Made by a program: the position numbers and the translations under genes. Positions 46,767 through 58,043 of a stretch of 64,000 nucleotides of DNA are shown one piece after another. The stretch covers positions 1,488,001 through 1,552,000 of the forward strand of contig JAHNUO010000008.1 in NCBI GenBank assembly GCA_019787685.1. Direction: 5' to 3'. The DNA is from Chiua virens (Eukaryota; Basidiomycota; Agaricomycetes; Boletales; Boletaceae). The notes beneath the pieces were generated by a model. That model saw nothing but the letters and a program-made list of their open reading frames with translations. It ran no database searches and was not told the DNA's origin. Within the stretch, counting starts at the first letter, position 1; every line of letters begins with the position of its first letter.

Positions 46767-47472
46767 TGTAGGAGTTAGATACTCCCTACGGTTGTAGGAT
46801 ACATTTTCCTCGCTCTTCATCATGTCATATCACCTCCCACCTCATCTGCCATCAACTTCGTGCCAGCCTGGTTTCATTCCTAGTGTTTACAGATCATCCG
46901 AATCCAATCCAAGTCCAATCCGAGTCAACGTGATCCAATCCGGTTCCTTCGTACATATTCCGCTTCATCCGATTTGACTTGTTCTACTCGATTTGGCCTT
47001 ATTAAGGTCATTACTATCCTAACACCTTTCCTTTCTTTGTCATCTACAAGGTTTGACACTCCTTCTTAGCATACTCACCCTACATCAATCCTGTACACTT
47101 ACTTAGGGTCGGATTACCTTTAACAGTCCTGGGTTATGCCCAGGACTATAAAACCATGTTTCTAACACAAAAATATTGTCTTTCTGCGTTCAGGAGATCT
47201 CCTGTTTACTCTCCCGTGTGTGAGTGAGCTGGATAGTTTCTCTTTTACCTCGTCCTATCGTTCCTCTGTGTCTCATCTACTCGAATCAATACTCTCATTG
47301 CCTCGCCTCCACCCGGATACTTTTACATCGACCGCTTTTCATTCCGGATCGTCCAGCAGCCTCTAGGACTCTTAGACAAACCTGAATCCATCATTCCTTC
47401 AAAATATAACCCCCCTTGGGACGAACCTATCACCCCACCTTTCTTCTTACCACCTATTATTTCTTTTCTACA
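46767..47472 (+). mobile_element. Solo LTR (TGTAGGAG family), 706 bp
   Basis: Begins TGTAGGAG and ends TCTACA, is flanked by ACGG on both sides (46763-46766 and 47473-47476), and has a near-identical copy at 56084-56788. A promoter-like GGACTATAAAACC lies near 47150. No internal coding region is present, so this is a solo LTR left after recombination, or a similar non-coding element. The orientation is arbitrary but agrees with the TATA word. Confidence 0.85.
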
Positions 47473-47739
47473 ACGGTATCCAGGAACAGATCATCCAGAC
47501 ATTTGTTCATGTCATGATCAGAGCATCCATTAGTGCTGAGACCTGCATAGCTCATTCTTGGGCTACTAGTACCACATTGAGATCTTGGAGTTTATAGATG
47601 TTTTGAATTTGATTTGATATGCGAAATGAGTAACGACAGGGAGGGATACCTCCAGCTTCACTTGGTCATTGGTTGTGACACAGTGCTCCACACATACACA
47701 CACCAAAAATGCCCTTTCTGGGGTCAACATAGTCCAAAC

Positions 47740-48330
47740 TATGCGCTTGAGAAACATGCTTTTTCAGGACAGTGGTACTACATAGTAGCAGCTCAATAAA
47801 TGTGTTCAAAAAGATGCTCGTCAGTGAGTTTGATTCTTCTCCTACCATAAATGGGTTCTGCTACTTCTGCAAACACAGCGGGTTCAAGCCTTCAACATGG
47901 ACTTTGTGGGATGTGGCATTGTTTTCTGATGATTTGAGGTGGTCATTTTCATCTGATCAAATATCATTGGGAGAGTGTCTGTGATGGACGTTGTCCTGGA
48001 CAGCATTGATGATGTTGGTTGTGACGAAATGGATGAGGAAAAGGAAGCAGCATTGAGAATGAAGCTGATGGATCACAGTGGCATACTGAGGTCTTTGTCT
48101 TTTAATGAATCACCCGCCAAACCAGGTCGTGTTTCCAAGGTCGTGAACAATGGCAAAACACCTGGTTTCCAAGTTACACATGATGCTAGAGGTAGATAAG
48201 TGTGCTGTGTGTGGAGGAACAATAGAATGTGGAATGTGGAACATACCCGCTTTGTTGCTCGTGTGTGGATCAGATGTGCTATAAAACATCCAGGTTGAAA
48301 GCGCTTGTCTCCCTCAGAGGAAGTCCCATC
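47740..48330 (+). pseudogene. Left part of the duplicated segment (copy 2), cut by a retroelement
   Basis: Matches 34536-35130 with mostly C-to-T and G-to-A differences. It keeps one coding-like frame (SIDDVGCDEMDEEKEA.., SPAKPGRVSKVVNNG.., GFQVTHDARG) that is broken by a one-base deletion in copy 1 (ATACGTGG at 34883 against ATACTGAGG at 48083). It ends exactly at the CCATC target site of the gypsy element; the rest of the copy resumes at 58044. Confidence 0.75.
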
Positions 48331-49064
48331 TGTTATGATTCATCTTTTTCTTTCCTTTCACTTTGCTTTCACTATGCTCGGTACTACAGGTACCCAAGGG
48401 TAAGCCTTGCAGATTGAATGTAGGAAAGGGCTTAACTCTTTGCCCATTTACCTTTTCTTTACTTTGATCTGATTATGTGACTCTGGCCCAACCTGTTGTT
48501 CTGTCATTGCTTCCTTTCCTCTGTTTCCTGATCCAGTAGGGATCGCTTTCATTTCTGTTGTCATTATGACAACTTCCACATTTACCTTTATACTTTCATC
48601 CATCTGGTGCCCTTGCCCCACATGACTCCTTCTGGCCCTTTGACCGTTCTGCTCTTCCTGGCCACCCCTTTTAGACCCTTGGTCCATGCACAACCCAGTA
48701 GTATAAATACTGTGCAGTGATACTCCTGTACTTCAGTCTTGATCTATGCAATCTAGCTAGTATCACTGCTCCTCTTCGGGCTTAACCTAAGCCACCTCTT
48801 CATTGCTGCAACCAACGTCCAGCTCCTCGGTCCACCCTGATCACAAGGGGCAGTCTTGGTCCTTTGGGTATAGATCCCCAAAAGGACGCTCTCAGCAATG
48901 CCTGAGTTCTAACTCATCTCACTGGTAGCAATCCGCTGACCAGTACTCTTCCTTGAACTCTATAGCATGCCACATATCAAGTGGTGGTTGTTTGAGTTAT
49001 CACAGCCACTTGGTACTTAGCGCTTTTGCATCTACGCTAGGCCCTACCCGGGACTACCATAACA
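48331..49064 (+). repeat. 5' LTR of element 1 (734 bp)
   Basis: Starts TGTTATGATTC and ends CCATAACA. A TATA-like GTATAAATAC near 48700 probably drives the element. Its partner, minus the insert, has about the same length (736 bp), and the two differ by many transitions, so insertion was not recent or mutation was fast. Confidence 0.9.
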
Positions 49065-49097
49065 TAAGATCAAGACTAGCTTCTCCAGCCTGCCACT

Positions 49098-50396
49098 GTG
49101 CAGCAGCTGCCCACCATTTCTTCGGGACGACCCCCCACTCATCCACTCCTCAACCCTAGTTGGAGTCTTCGGACATCTAACACTCCGTCGTCTAATCTAT
49201 CTGACAACAACCCTGAACCCTCCTTGCCTTCTTCTGAACTCCAGGAGAATGACTTTGACATCAATGTCGAACACCCTGACTCTGAAGACGAAACCCAGCA
49301 ACTAGCTGAACATCTTACCACCTCACTCAACATACTGAGTCTCGCCTTGATCAGGTCACCCATAACCCCAATGAACCCTATTCCTGGACCAGCATCTATC
49401 CGGCACCCAGCCATTGTCTACACTCCAGCACCACTGCCAACCACCCCCACCACCTCGTCTAGCAACATGTCTAGCAAGGCAGTCGAGCTTCGCCTCAGAA
49501 AACCCTCCACCTTTGATGGGTCCTACGACTGCACCGTACCTTGGCTCAATGATGTAGCAACATACCTCTTCGTCAACGACTCTACCTATGACACAGATAA
49601 CAAATGTGTTGCCTTCGCCCTTTTGTTTATGATGGAAGGATCTGCCAGGATTTGGGCCGATACATTTCACGCCAAGTCCATTCCCCTCTGCTCCTTCGGG
49701 AGTTGGTCCAACTGGCAGACGGAGTTCCGAAAGGACTTCGAACACCACGACACTAAGGGCAACACCATCGCCTGGCTCTCCACCACTCGGGTAACCCGCA
49801 ATGAGGATGTCCCCTCTTACATCTCCTTATTCAACAACAAGGTTGCCACTGCTACCCTCACCGGATTGGACTCAGTTCTGATCAACTTCTTTGCTGCTGG
49901 CCTTCCCCCCTTGCTTATGTGCAGGATTCAGGGGATGGACAACGTACCTATGATCATTGACAAGTGGTACACCCAGGCCATCCATTTCAAGACACAGTGG
50001 GAATGCACTGATGAGATCACTCATTGCAACAAGAAACCTGCTGCTGCTGTTGTCTTCCACAACTCTCCCCCTCCTTCCCGTAAAAAGGAACAAGACCCTG
50101 ATGCTATGGACATGGACTCAATCCATGTCAACAAGATGACTGATGCAGAGCGAAAGCGATGCATTGACAAGAACCTTTGCTTCCGGTGCCGCCAACCCAG
50201 CCATCGCACCTCTTCTTGCCTGGTCTTTACAACCAACTCCTCTTGTTTTGCTCCCGCACCTAACAGGAAGGTCCAGAAGACTGAACCCAAACCTGAGCCT
50301 GTCCCTGCTTTGCAGGAGATAAAGGACGATGATGACAACTCCATGAGCATCAACAAAGTCAACTTGAATGCCCCTGAACCCATCATGGGTTTTTAA
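49098..50396 (+). CDS. Gag-like protein of element 1
   Basis: An open frame of 432 codons. The middle part resembles retrotransposon gag (VPWLNDVATYLF.. AFALLFMMEGSARIWAD, then WQTEFRKDFEHHDTK), and a CCHC zinc knuckle CFRCRQPSHRTSSC lies near the end, expected to bind the element RNA. No ATG exists near the start of the frame: the first in-frame ATGs are well inside (about 49369 and 49468), so the true start may have mutated. Gag forms the particle that packages the RNA. This is the best preserved frame of element 1. Confidence 0.82.
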   Translation: MQQLPTISSGRPPTHPLLNPSWSLRTSNTPSSNLSDNNPEPSLPSSELQENDFDINVEHPDSEDETQQLAEHLTTSLNILSLALIRSPITPMNPIPGPASIRHPAIVYTPAPLPTTPTTSSSNMSSKAVELRLRKPSTFDGSYDCTVPWLNDVATYLFVNDSTYDTDNKCVAFALLFMMEGSARIWADTFHAKSIPLCSFGSWSNWQTEFRKDFEHHDTKGNTIAWLSTTRVTRNEDVPSYISLFNNKVATATLTGLDSVLINFFAAGLPPLLMCRIQGMDNVPMIIDKWYTQAIHFKTQWECTDEITHCNKKPAAAVVFHNSPPPSRKKEQDPDAMDMDSIHVNKMTDAERKRCIDKNLCFRCRQPSHRTSSCLVFTTNSSCFAPAPNRKVQKTEPKPEPVPALQEIKDDDDNSMSINKVNLNAPEPIMGF

Positions 50397-50410
50397 GGAG
50401 GAAGACCAAT

Positions 50411-53400
50411 TTGATGCCGGTATCTTCCCATTCTCATACCCATGTACTAGTAGCTGAGTTAGCATGTCAATCTATGAAGATTCCAATTAGATTGAATGCC
50501 ACCGCTACCTCGAAAGACGTTGACACCTGTGCCCTCATTGACTCTGGGGCAGGGATAAACTGTATTGACTGGCACTTTGTCCAGAAGAACAAGTTTCCCA
50601 AAGAGCATCTTCCGAAACCTATCCCGGTTCAGAACGTAGACACTACTGCGAACAAGAATGGTGACATCAAGTTCACCATCACCCTCCAGATTGCTCTTGG
50701 TGGAGTACTCCAACATGTAAAGCTCCACATTATCCATTGTGGTTCCAAGAATGTCATTTTAGGTCTACCCTGGCTCAAGGTGACCAACATGACTATCAAT
50801 TGGGTTGCCAAAACTATCACCATCACTACTCCTGAACCCGACTTCCCTCCTATCACCCATGATGAACCCCGCCACTCCGCCAAGCTTGCTCACCCACCGC
50901 TGGTCATTCTGACCCACCACATCAACATCAATCCCATCTAGGATGGCAAAATCTTTGACTACCTTGGCACTGAAACCAGGCACCGTTTTACAACCCAATC
51001 CGTGCAACACTCCGTGAACCGCATCATGTGCATGGGTCAATGCTTCATCTGGACCACTCTACCAGAAAAGCTCACCAACACCACTGCCCTTGCGGCTGCA
51101 GCTACCAAATCCAAGGTCACTCTTCCTTTGGAATACTTGGAATTTGAATCCGTGTTCACGAAGGAACCCTTCAACCAGATGCCCCCTCTAGGTCCTGTGA
51201 TCACAAGATCCACCTAAAGGACACCTTCCAACCCAAGGTCGGAAAGGTCTACCCCTTGTCACCTGACGAGCGCAAGGCCACCGATGACTTTATTGATGAA
51301 CACCTCACCAATGGCAAAATCCACCCCTCAAACTCACCTCAAGCCTCCCCTTTCTTCTTCATCAAGAAAAAGGATGGCAAACTCCACCCTTGCCAGGACT
51401 ACTGTTATGTCAACAAACACACCGTTCATGACGCCTACCCCCTTCCCCTCACCTCCAACCTCATCGATAAGCTGAAGGATGCCAAACTATTCACAAAGTT
51501 TGACGTCCGATGGGGCTACAACAATGTCCGCATCAAAGATGGACATCAATGGAAAGCCACATTCATCACACACCACGGCCTCTTCAAACCTATGGTCATG
51601 TTCTTCAGACTGACAAACTCCCCTGCCATGTTCCAGCACTTTATGAACGACTCCTTCTGCAACATGATTGCCAAAGGGTGGCTCGTCATCTACATGAACG
51701 ATCTCCTCATCTTCTCCAAAGATGACACTACACACACTGAACGCACTAAACATGTTCTCGCTCGTATGAAGGAACTCAACCTTTACCTCAAGCTCGAGAA
51801 ATGCCACTTCACCACTATGGAAGTGGAGTATCTCGGCATGATCGCTTGCCCCAGAGAACTTGCCATGGACCCCATCAAGGTCGCTGGCATCGCAGACTGG
51901 CCTATTCCAACCAAGCTCAAAGATGTCTGATCGTTCATGGGCTTCACCAACTTCTACTGCCAGTTCATTCTGGACTATTCCACCATTGCCCACCCTCTCG
52001 TCAATCTCACAAAGAAAGATGCACCTTGGGTCTGGGGTCCTCCCCAGATCACCACCTTCAAATGCCTTAAAAAGGCCTTTACCTCTGATCTGGTCCTCCA
52101 ATTTCTGGATACCTCTCGACCCTTTGCTATTGCCACCAATGCTTCCAAATTCACATCGGGTAGTGTCCTCCTCCAGACCGATCCAAACGGTGACTGGAAA
52201 CCTTGCTCCTACCTTTCACAGTCCTTCAATGCTGTGGAAAGGAACTATGACATCTATGACCACAAGCTCCTCGCCGTAAGCCTGGTGCCACTACCTCCAT
52301 GGTAGCACTACCCCTGTGACTGTCTTTTTGGATCACAAAAACCTCACCTACTTCCGCCAACCCCAAAATCTCAACCGTCGTCAAGCCTGATGGCTTCTCA
52401 ACCTAGCTGACTTTGACCTCATGTTCTCCCATGTGCCAGGCAAACTCCTTGATGGTCTGGACATGCTCTCCCACTGTCCTGATCATATCACCTCAGACTC
52501 GGATAACGAAGATGTTACGCTCCTTCTGGACAACATCTTTGTCAACCTCATCACTACAGATCTCCAGGACCTGATCTCCTGCTCTTCAGCCGCGGATCTG
52601 CTGGTCCTGGACACCCTAAATGCCATGGATGGTGGTCTCCCACCGTCATTCCACTCTTGCCTCTCCGACTGGCACTACGATGCCAGTGTCCTGACCTACC
52701 AAGGTTGTATCTACGTCCCACCTAACCGTGAACTCCAGCAGCAAATCGTTGCCCACCACCATGACTCCCACACTGCCAGACACCCTGGCTTCTTGAAAAC
52801 CTGCCAGCTGGTCGCCGCCGAATTTTGGTGGCCCAGCCTCACCTCCTTCATCCGCTCCTACATCTCCAGTTGCACCTCATGTCAGCAGCACAAGGTCAAC
52901 ACTCACCTGACTACACCTCCGCTCTCTCCGATTCCCTCCTGGGCCACGTGTACTCGCCCCTTCCAGAATGTCTCCATAGATCTCATCACGGATCTCCCTA
53001 TCTCTGTGGAGGGCTACGACTCTCTCATGGTTGTGGTAGACCATGGCCTTATGAAGGGGGTAATTCTTTGCCCTACAGTAAAAACTGCCGACTCTGCAGG
53101 TATAGCCTGCCTCTTTTTTCACAAAGTCTACACATGATTCGGTCTCTATGACAAGATTATCTCTGACCGTGGTCTGCAGTTTGCTTCCATGTTCGCAAAA
53201 GAGCTCTCCCGACTCATCAGATACCACCTCTCCCTCTCCACTGCCTACCTCCCTCAATCTGATGGTGAGATGGAACACGTCAACCAAGAAGTTGAGACCT
53301 ACCTCTGCATGTATTGCCAAAACAATCTGGAGAAATGGGCTGACTTACTTCCCATGGCCAAATTCGCACACAACCACCACCCCCACTCCATCACTGGCAA

Positions 53401-54073
53401 ATCACCATTCTTCCTCATGATGGGCTATGAACCCTGTCCTCTGCCTGCTATCATTGCAGAAACCAAACTCCCCACCATTGAGGAACGCCTCAAAACCCTA
53501 TCCACTGCCCGCAATGAAGCCCTCGCTGCCCACGAACTCGCCTGCCAAGCCATGAAAGCTCGCTCCTTTAGGAAGTTCAAACCCTTCTCCAAAGGTGATC
53601 AGGTCTGGTTGGAAGCCTGCAATTTGAAATGGGAACTCATCTCCCTGAAACTCGCATCACGCTGCAAAGGACCTTTTACCATCACAGAGGTCCTTTCCCT
53701 GCTCACCTGTTGACTTCACCTTCCCAAGACCTGGAAAATCCATCCGGTCTTCCATGCTTCTCTCCTCTCCCCATATCAGGAAATGGAGACCTACAGACCA
53801 AACTTCCCGAAGCCTCTGCCAGCTCTCATCACTGGTGAAGAGGAATATGAAATTGAGCGGATCCTTCACCACAACCGGAACCCACACAACCGCAAGTTCC
53901 TGATCTGCTGGAAGGGCTACTCCACCTCCGACGACTCTTGGGAGCCTGAGGCCAACCTAGGAAATGCCAAGGACACTGTCGACGCTTATAAGCGTCTCCA
54001 CCCCAAGGATTTCCCCTCAGTCCCCCACCTTTCAGCCCTTCCACCACCTCAACCACCACGCTCTCCTCTCTGA
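50411..54073 (+). pseudogene. Pol of element 1: protease, RT, RNase H, integrase, chromodomain; broken
   Basis: The protease has ALIDSGAGINC (about 50540). RT runs from about 51256 with [14 protein letters not shown] and [12 protein letters not shown], but the YMDD box reads YMNDLL (Asn codon 51697-51699). RNase H has ATNAS where ATDAS is expected (52138-52140). TGA at 51928 interrupts RT-RNase H, a deletion near 52275 shifts the frame, and further stops lie near 52388, 53137 and 53712. Integrase shows the HHCC finger (HHDSHTARH.. CTSCQQ), the first two Asp and a Glu of DDE. The chromodomain reads LICWKGYSTSDDSWEPE. Nearly all lesions are C-to-T or G-to-A. The protein cannot be catalytically active. 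Confidence 0.93.
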
Positions 54074-54100
54074 CCGCCACCAGTCTGCATCAGAACTGTT

Positions 54101-55015
54101 ATGGCCTATCACTCGTGTTCCACCCCCAACTTTGAATCCGACACTATGCCAGTCCCCGTCTTCACCCCCACCGTCGATATTCCCCACATCGCCCTACCGC
54201 TCCCTGTTCCCCTGCTGTCTCTTCACTTGGATGCTCCCTCCCTCTCCTCCGAATCCTCCCTCATGGAGTCCACCAGACCTGTTTCTCCAGCTGATTCTGC
54301 GGTCGCTTCTGCAGGATGGGGAACAGCAAGCATACACCCTTGCCCTACTCATCCTATTCACTGTGTTCGTCCTCCTCTCGTCATGGTAGATCTGCCATTT
54401 CATTCACACACTATCTGGGCCTCTATGCCCACCCCCAACTACTTTGCTCACATGCAGGCCCTCATCCTCGACCCAAGCATGGTGTTCCCCATCAAGCACC
54501 ACCTTGACCTCGACTCCCCTCTCCACACCCTCTACTCGGCATACCTACAGAATGAGCAACTTGCCCTCATCCAGGCCGACCTCTACGGGCCTATGGCCAA
54601 CACCCATCTCCTCTCGGCTCTCACTGGCCAAATCCACGACAAAATCCATGTGTTCCTTGAACACACCCTACACCAAATGCAAATGGGTAAATTCCTCGCA
54701 AACCTCCACCACTACCAGGTGGAACTCTCCCTCCACTTTGACCAACCACCTGCTTCCAACACTCCCTCTCTATCTACCCCCTCCGCCTCCTCTCTTCCCT
54801 TCACCGCAGAAGAGATCGATGCTTGCAACCGAGCCAAAGTGGAACATATATTCCAAACTGGTCAGGTTGACCTCCCCAAGACTCACCCTCGCTACCACGA
54901 GGCCTGCTTCGAGTGCCACAAACTTGGGCATATACGCATCGAATTTCGGGACTACCAATGTCCCATCTGTCTTACCTGGTCCCCCAGACACATCCAGTCC
55001 TGCTGCCCTGGATGA
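54101..55015 (+). CDS. Extra open frame of element 1 between chromodomain and 3' LTR
   Basis: It has 304 codons and starts with ATG (MAYHSCST). It is Pro/Ser-rich at first, then helical (ALTGQIHDKIHVFLEHTLHQ), then ends with a Cys/His cluster (ACFECHKLGHIRIEF then CPICLTWSPRHIQSCC), reminiscent of a double zinc knuckle. No signal peptide or membrane segment is visible, so this is not an env-type glycoprotein despite its position. It has no stop although pol has several. The matching region of element 2 (61692-62312) is too short to hold it. Function unknown; nucleic-acid binding is a guess from the Cys/His pattern. Confidence 0.6.
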   Translation: MAYHSCSTPNFESDTMPVPVFTPTVDIPHIALPLPVPLLSLHLDAPSLSSESSLMESTRPVSPADSAVASAGWGTASIHPCPTHPIHCVRPPLVMVDLPFHSHTIWASMPTPNYFAHMQALILDPSMVFPIKHHLDLDSPLHTLYSAYLQNEQLALIQADLYGPMANTHLLSALTGQIHDKIHVFLEHTLHQMQMGKFLANLHHYQVELSLHFDQPPASNTPSLSTPSASSLPFTAEEIDACNRAKVEHIFQTGQVDLPKTHPRYHEACFECHKLGHIRIEFRDYQCPICLTWSPRHIQSCCPG

Positions 55016-55726
55016 CCCCCTCGTATCCACACTAGGGTTCCCCTGGCCAACCAACTTACCCCAGTGGCAGCTGGATCTACCTGGGACCACCATTCCCCAC
55101 ACCCCATCATCCCATCCAACTCCTCCTCATCCAATGGCTTCTCTGCCGCCATCGCACGCCGCCATAACCACCACCCCATCTACCCAGCCCCTCCGTGCTG
55201 CCATCCATCCAGATGCTCCTCCATCTCCCTGGACCACCGTTCTGTGTCACCATGGGACAACCCAATTGATGATGAGGGTTACACCAACATTATGGGCAGC
55301 CCTGTTAGGGATTTGTTCAATTTCTAAGGATGATCTTCACCTGGTGCTTTGATCTTAGTCGGGGGGTAATGTTATGATTCATCTTTTTCTTTCCTTTCAC
55401 TTTGCTTTCACTACACTTGGTACTACAGGTACCTCCTACGTTCAATCCACAAGGCTTACCCTTGCCTTGGATTACTCAGCAAGGGCTTAACTCTTTGCCC
55501 ATTTACCTTTTCTTTACTTTGATCTGATTACATGACTCCGGCCCAACCCATTGTTCCATCATTGCTTCCTTTCCTCTGTTTCCTGATCCGGTACATTACA
55601 ACAACTTCCACATTTACCTTTTATACTTTCATCCATCCGGTGCCCTTTCCCTGCATGACTCCTTCTGGCCCTTTGACTGTTCCACTCTTCCTGGCCATCC
55701 CTTTTAGACCCTTGGTCTGTGCATGA

Positions 55727-57663
55727 TGAAGGAAATAAATCCTGGCTGTAGTGCAGTACTCAGGGGGATTGAAAGAAAGAAAGAGAGTGAAGGAATGCGA
55801 TTCCGTTTGACCCAGGGACAACGCTGAGTTGGTGAACAATGAGAAATGGTTTTTGAGTAGTCCAAGATGAATCTGGGGCAAATCCAGATTAAAACGGATG
55901 GAAAAGGTGGACATGGCAGTCCAATCCGGATCAAGAAAATACAAGGAGAGCGAGAGAAAATGAACGTCGACTGAAAACGATGTGAGACAGATGCACACGG
56001 TGTAGGTCCGCACCCCGTCGTCACCCAATCCCGATCCTGATCTGTCTGCTTGTGCAAACTCATCCGGATTGCTGTATCCGCGCTGTAGGAGTTAGATACT
56101 CCCTACGGTTGTAGGATACATGTTCCTTGCTCTTCATCATGTCATATCACCTCCCGTCTCATCCGCCATCGACTTCGTGCCAGCCCGGTTTCATTCCTAG
56201 TGTTTACAAATCATCCGAATCCAATCCAAGTCCAATCCGAGTCAACGCAATCCAATCCAGTTCCTTTGTACGTATTCCGCTTCATCCGATTTGACTTGTT
56301 CTACTCGATTTGGCCTTATTAAGGTCATTACTATCCTAACACCTTTCCTTTCTTTGTCATCTACAAGGTTTGACACTCCTTCTTAGCATACTCACCCTAC
56401 ATCAATCCTGTACACTTACTTAGGGTCGGATTACCTTTAACAGTCCTGGGTTATGCCCAGGACTATAAAACCATGTTTCTAACACAAAAATATTGTCTTT
56501 CTGCATTCAGGAGATCTCCTGTTTACTCTCCTGTGCGTGAGTGAGCTGGATAGTTTCTCTTTTACCTCGTCCTATCATTCCTCTGCATCTCATCTACTCG
56601 AATCAATACTCTCATTGCCTCGCCTCCACCCGGATACTTTTACATCGACCACTTTTCATTCCGGATCATCCAGCAGCCTCTAGGACTCTTAGACAAACCT
56701 GAATCCATCATTCCTTCAAACATAACCCCCCTTGGGATGAACCTATCGCCCCACCTTTCTTCTTATCACCTATTATTTCTTATCTACAGTGCCCGTTTTG
56801 CCTCAGACTCTTTTATTTTATTTTTGATGCTCCTTATTTGTACTTAGCATTGGCTAGACCATGTCACGCAGCCCTTGCAGGGACATTTGGGTGCCTCTTG
56901 AACTTTATACCGTATGAAAACCTTTTTTTATTATTATCCTTACTTAGGACAAGTCTGAGGGTATTCCCGAGGACTATAAAATTCACTGTATTGACAAAAA
57001 TACAGTAGCTTTTGCCTGTGCACATCTGTCTCACATCGTTTTCAGTCGATGTTCATTTTTCTCTCGCTCTCCTCGTATTTTCTTGATCTGGATCGGACTG
57101 CCGTGTCCACTTTTCTATCCATTTTAATCCGGATTCGCCCTGGATTCATCTCGGACTACCCAAAATCCATTTCTCATCATTCACCAACTCAGCGTTGTCC
57201 CTGGGTCAAACGGAATCACATTCCTTCACCCTCTTTTCTATTCTTTCAATCCCCCTGAGTATTGCACTACAGCCGGGATATATTACCTTCAACAGGCAAA
57301 AGCTACTGTATTTTTGTCAATACAGTGAATTTTATAGTCCTCAGGAATACCCTCCAACTTGTCCTAAGTAAGGATAATAATAAAAAAAGAAGGTTTTCGT
57401 ACGGTATAAAGTTCAAGAGGCACCCAAATGTCCCTGCAAGGGCTGCGTGACATGGTCTAGCCAATGCTAAGTACAAATAAGGAGCATCAAAAATAAAATA
57501 AAAGAGTCCGAGGCAAAATGAGCGCAGATACAGCAATCCGGATGAGTTCATGCATGTGATTGAGCAAGTAACGACAGATTTGAGTGGACAGATGGTTCAG
57601 ATTCAGATGATGACGGGGTGCAGAAATGTGCTATGCGAGCACAGGGAATACCTATTCCCTAAA
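55727..57663. mobile_element. Insert in the 3' LTR with A-B-A'-B' inverted structure
   Basis: Flanked by ATGA (55723-55726 and 57664-57667). Block A (about 55727-56003) is repeated in reverse complement at about 57003-57293. Block B (about 56003-56083 plus 56789-57003) is repeated in reverse complement at about 57297-57640, with its middle diverged. Both inverted pairs therefore interleave rather than nest. Block B has been opened by the solo LTR at 56084-56788. The start TGAAGGAAAT and the words GGACTATAAAATT resemble the LTR-like element at 58245-59127. No coding frame is present, so it is probably a rearranged non-autonomous LTR-type element. Confidence 0.7.
56084..56788 (+). mobile_element. 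Solo LTR (TGTAGGAG family), second copy, 705 bp
   Basis: TGTAGGAG...TCTACA, nearly identical to 46767-47472, flanked by GCGC (left) and GTGC (right), which fits a 4-bp target duplication with one C-to-T change. It is nested in the insert within the 3' LTR of element 1. Confidence 0.85.
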
Positions 57664-58043
57664 ATGACCCAGTGGTATAAATACTGTGCAGTGATACTCC
57701 TGTACTTCAGTCTTGATCTATGCAATCTAGCTAGTATCACTGCTCCTCTTCGGGCTTAACCTAAGCCACCTCTTGGTTACTGCAACCAACATCCAGCTCC
57801 TTTGTCCACCCCGATCACAAGGAGCAGTCTCGGTCCTTTGGGTATAGATTCCCAAAAGGACACTCTCAGCAACACCTGAGTTCTAACTCATCTCACTGGT
57901 AGCAATCCACTGGCTGGTACTCTTCCTTGAACTCTACAGCACACCACATATCAAGTGGTGGTTGTTTGAGTTATCGCAGCCGCTTGGTACTTAGCGCTTT
58001 TGTGTCTATGCTAGGCCCTACCCAGGACTACTGTAACACCATC

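Larger units (their letters stand above)
48331..58038 (+). mobile_element. Complete but inactive Ty3/gypsy chromovirus-type LTR retrotransposon (element 1)
   Basis: TG...CA ends, 5-bp target duplication CCATC (48326-48330 and 58039-58043), LTRs at 48331-49064 and 55370-58038, and a G-rich polypurine tract (GGGGGGTAA) just before the 3' LTR. The order gag, protease, reverse transcriptase, RNase H, integrase, chromodomain defines the Ty3/gypsy chromodomain lineage. Coding parts are broken by stops and catalytic changes. The 3' LTR holds a 1.9-kb insert. An extra frame lies between chromodomain and 3' LTR. The element sits inside copy 2 of the duplicated segment. Confidence 0.95.
55370..58038 (+). 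repeat. 3' LTR of element 1, split by an insertion
   Basis: LTR sequence at 55370-55726 and 57668-58038 matches the 5' LTR end to end. The part between belongs to a younger insert with ATGA on both sides. Confidence 0.9.

Noticed and set aside
54101..55015. Envelope-type protein in the gypsy element
   Set aside because: The position suits env, but there is no signal peptide, membrane segment or glycoprotein-like Cys pattern; a zinc-knuckle-like end argues otherwise.
55727..57663. DNA transposon with long terminal inverted repeats
   Set aside because: The inverted blocks interleave (A-B-A'-B') and are not at both termini, and no transposase is present; the 4-bp duplication and ends fit the LTR-like group better.
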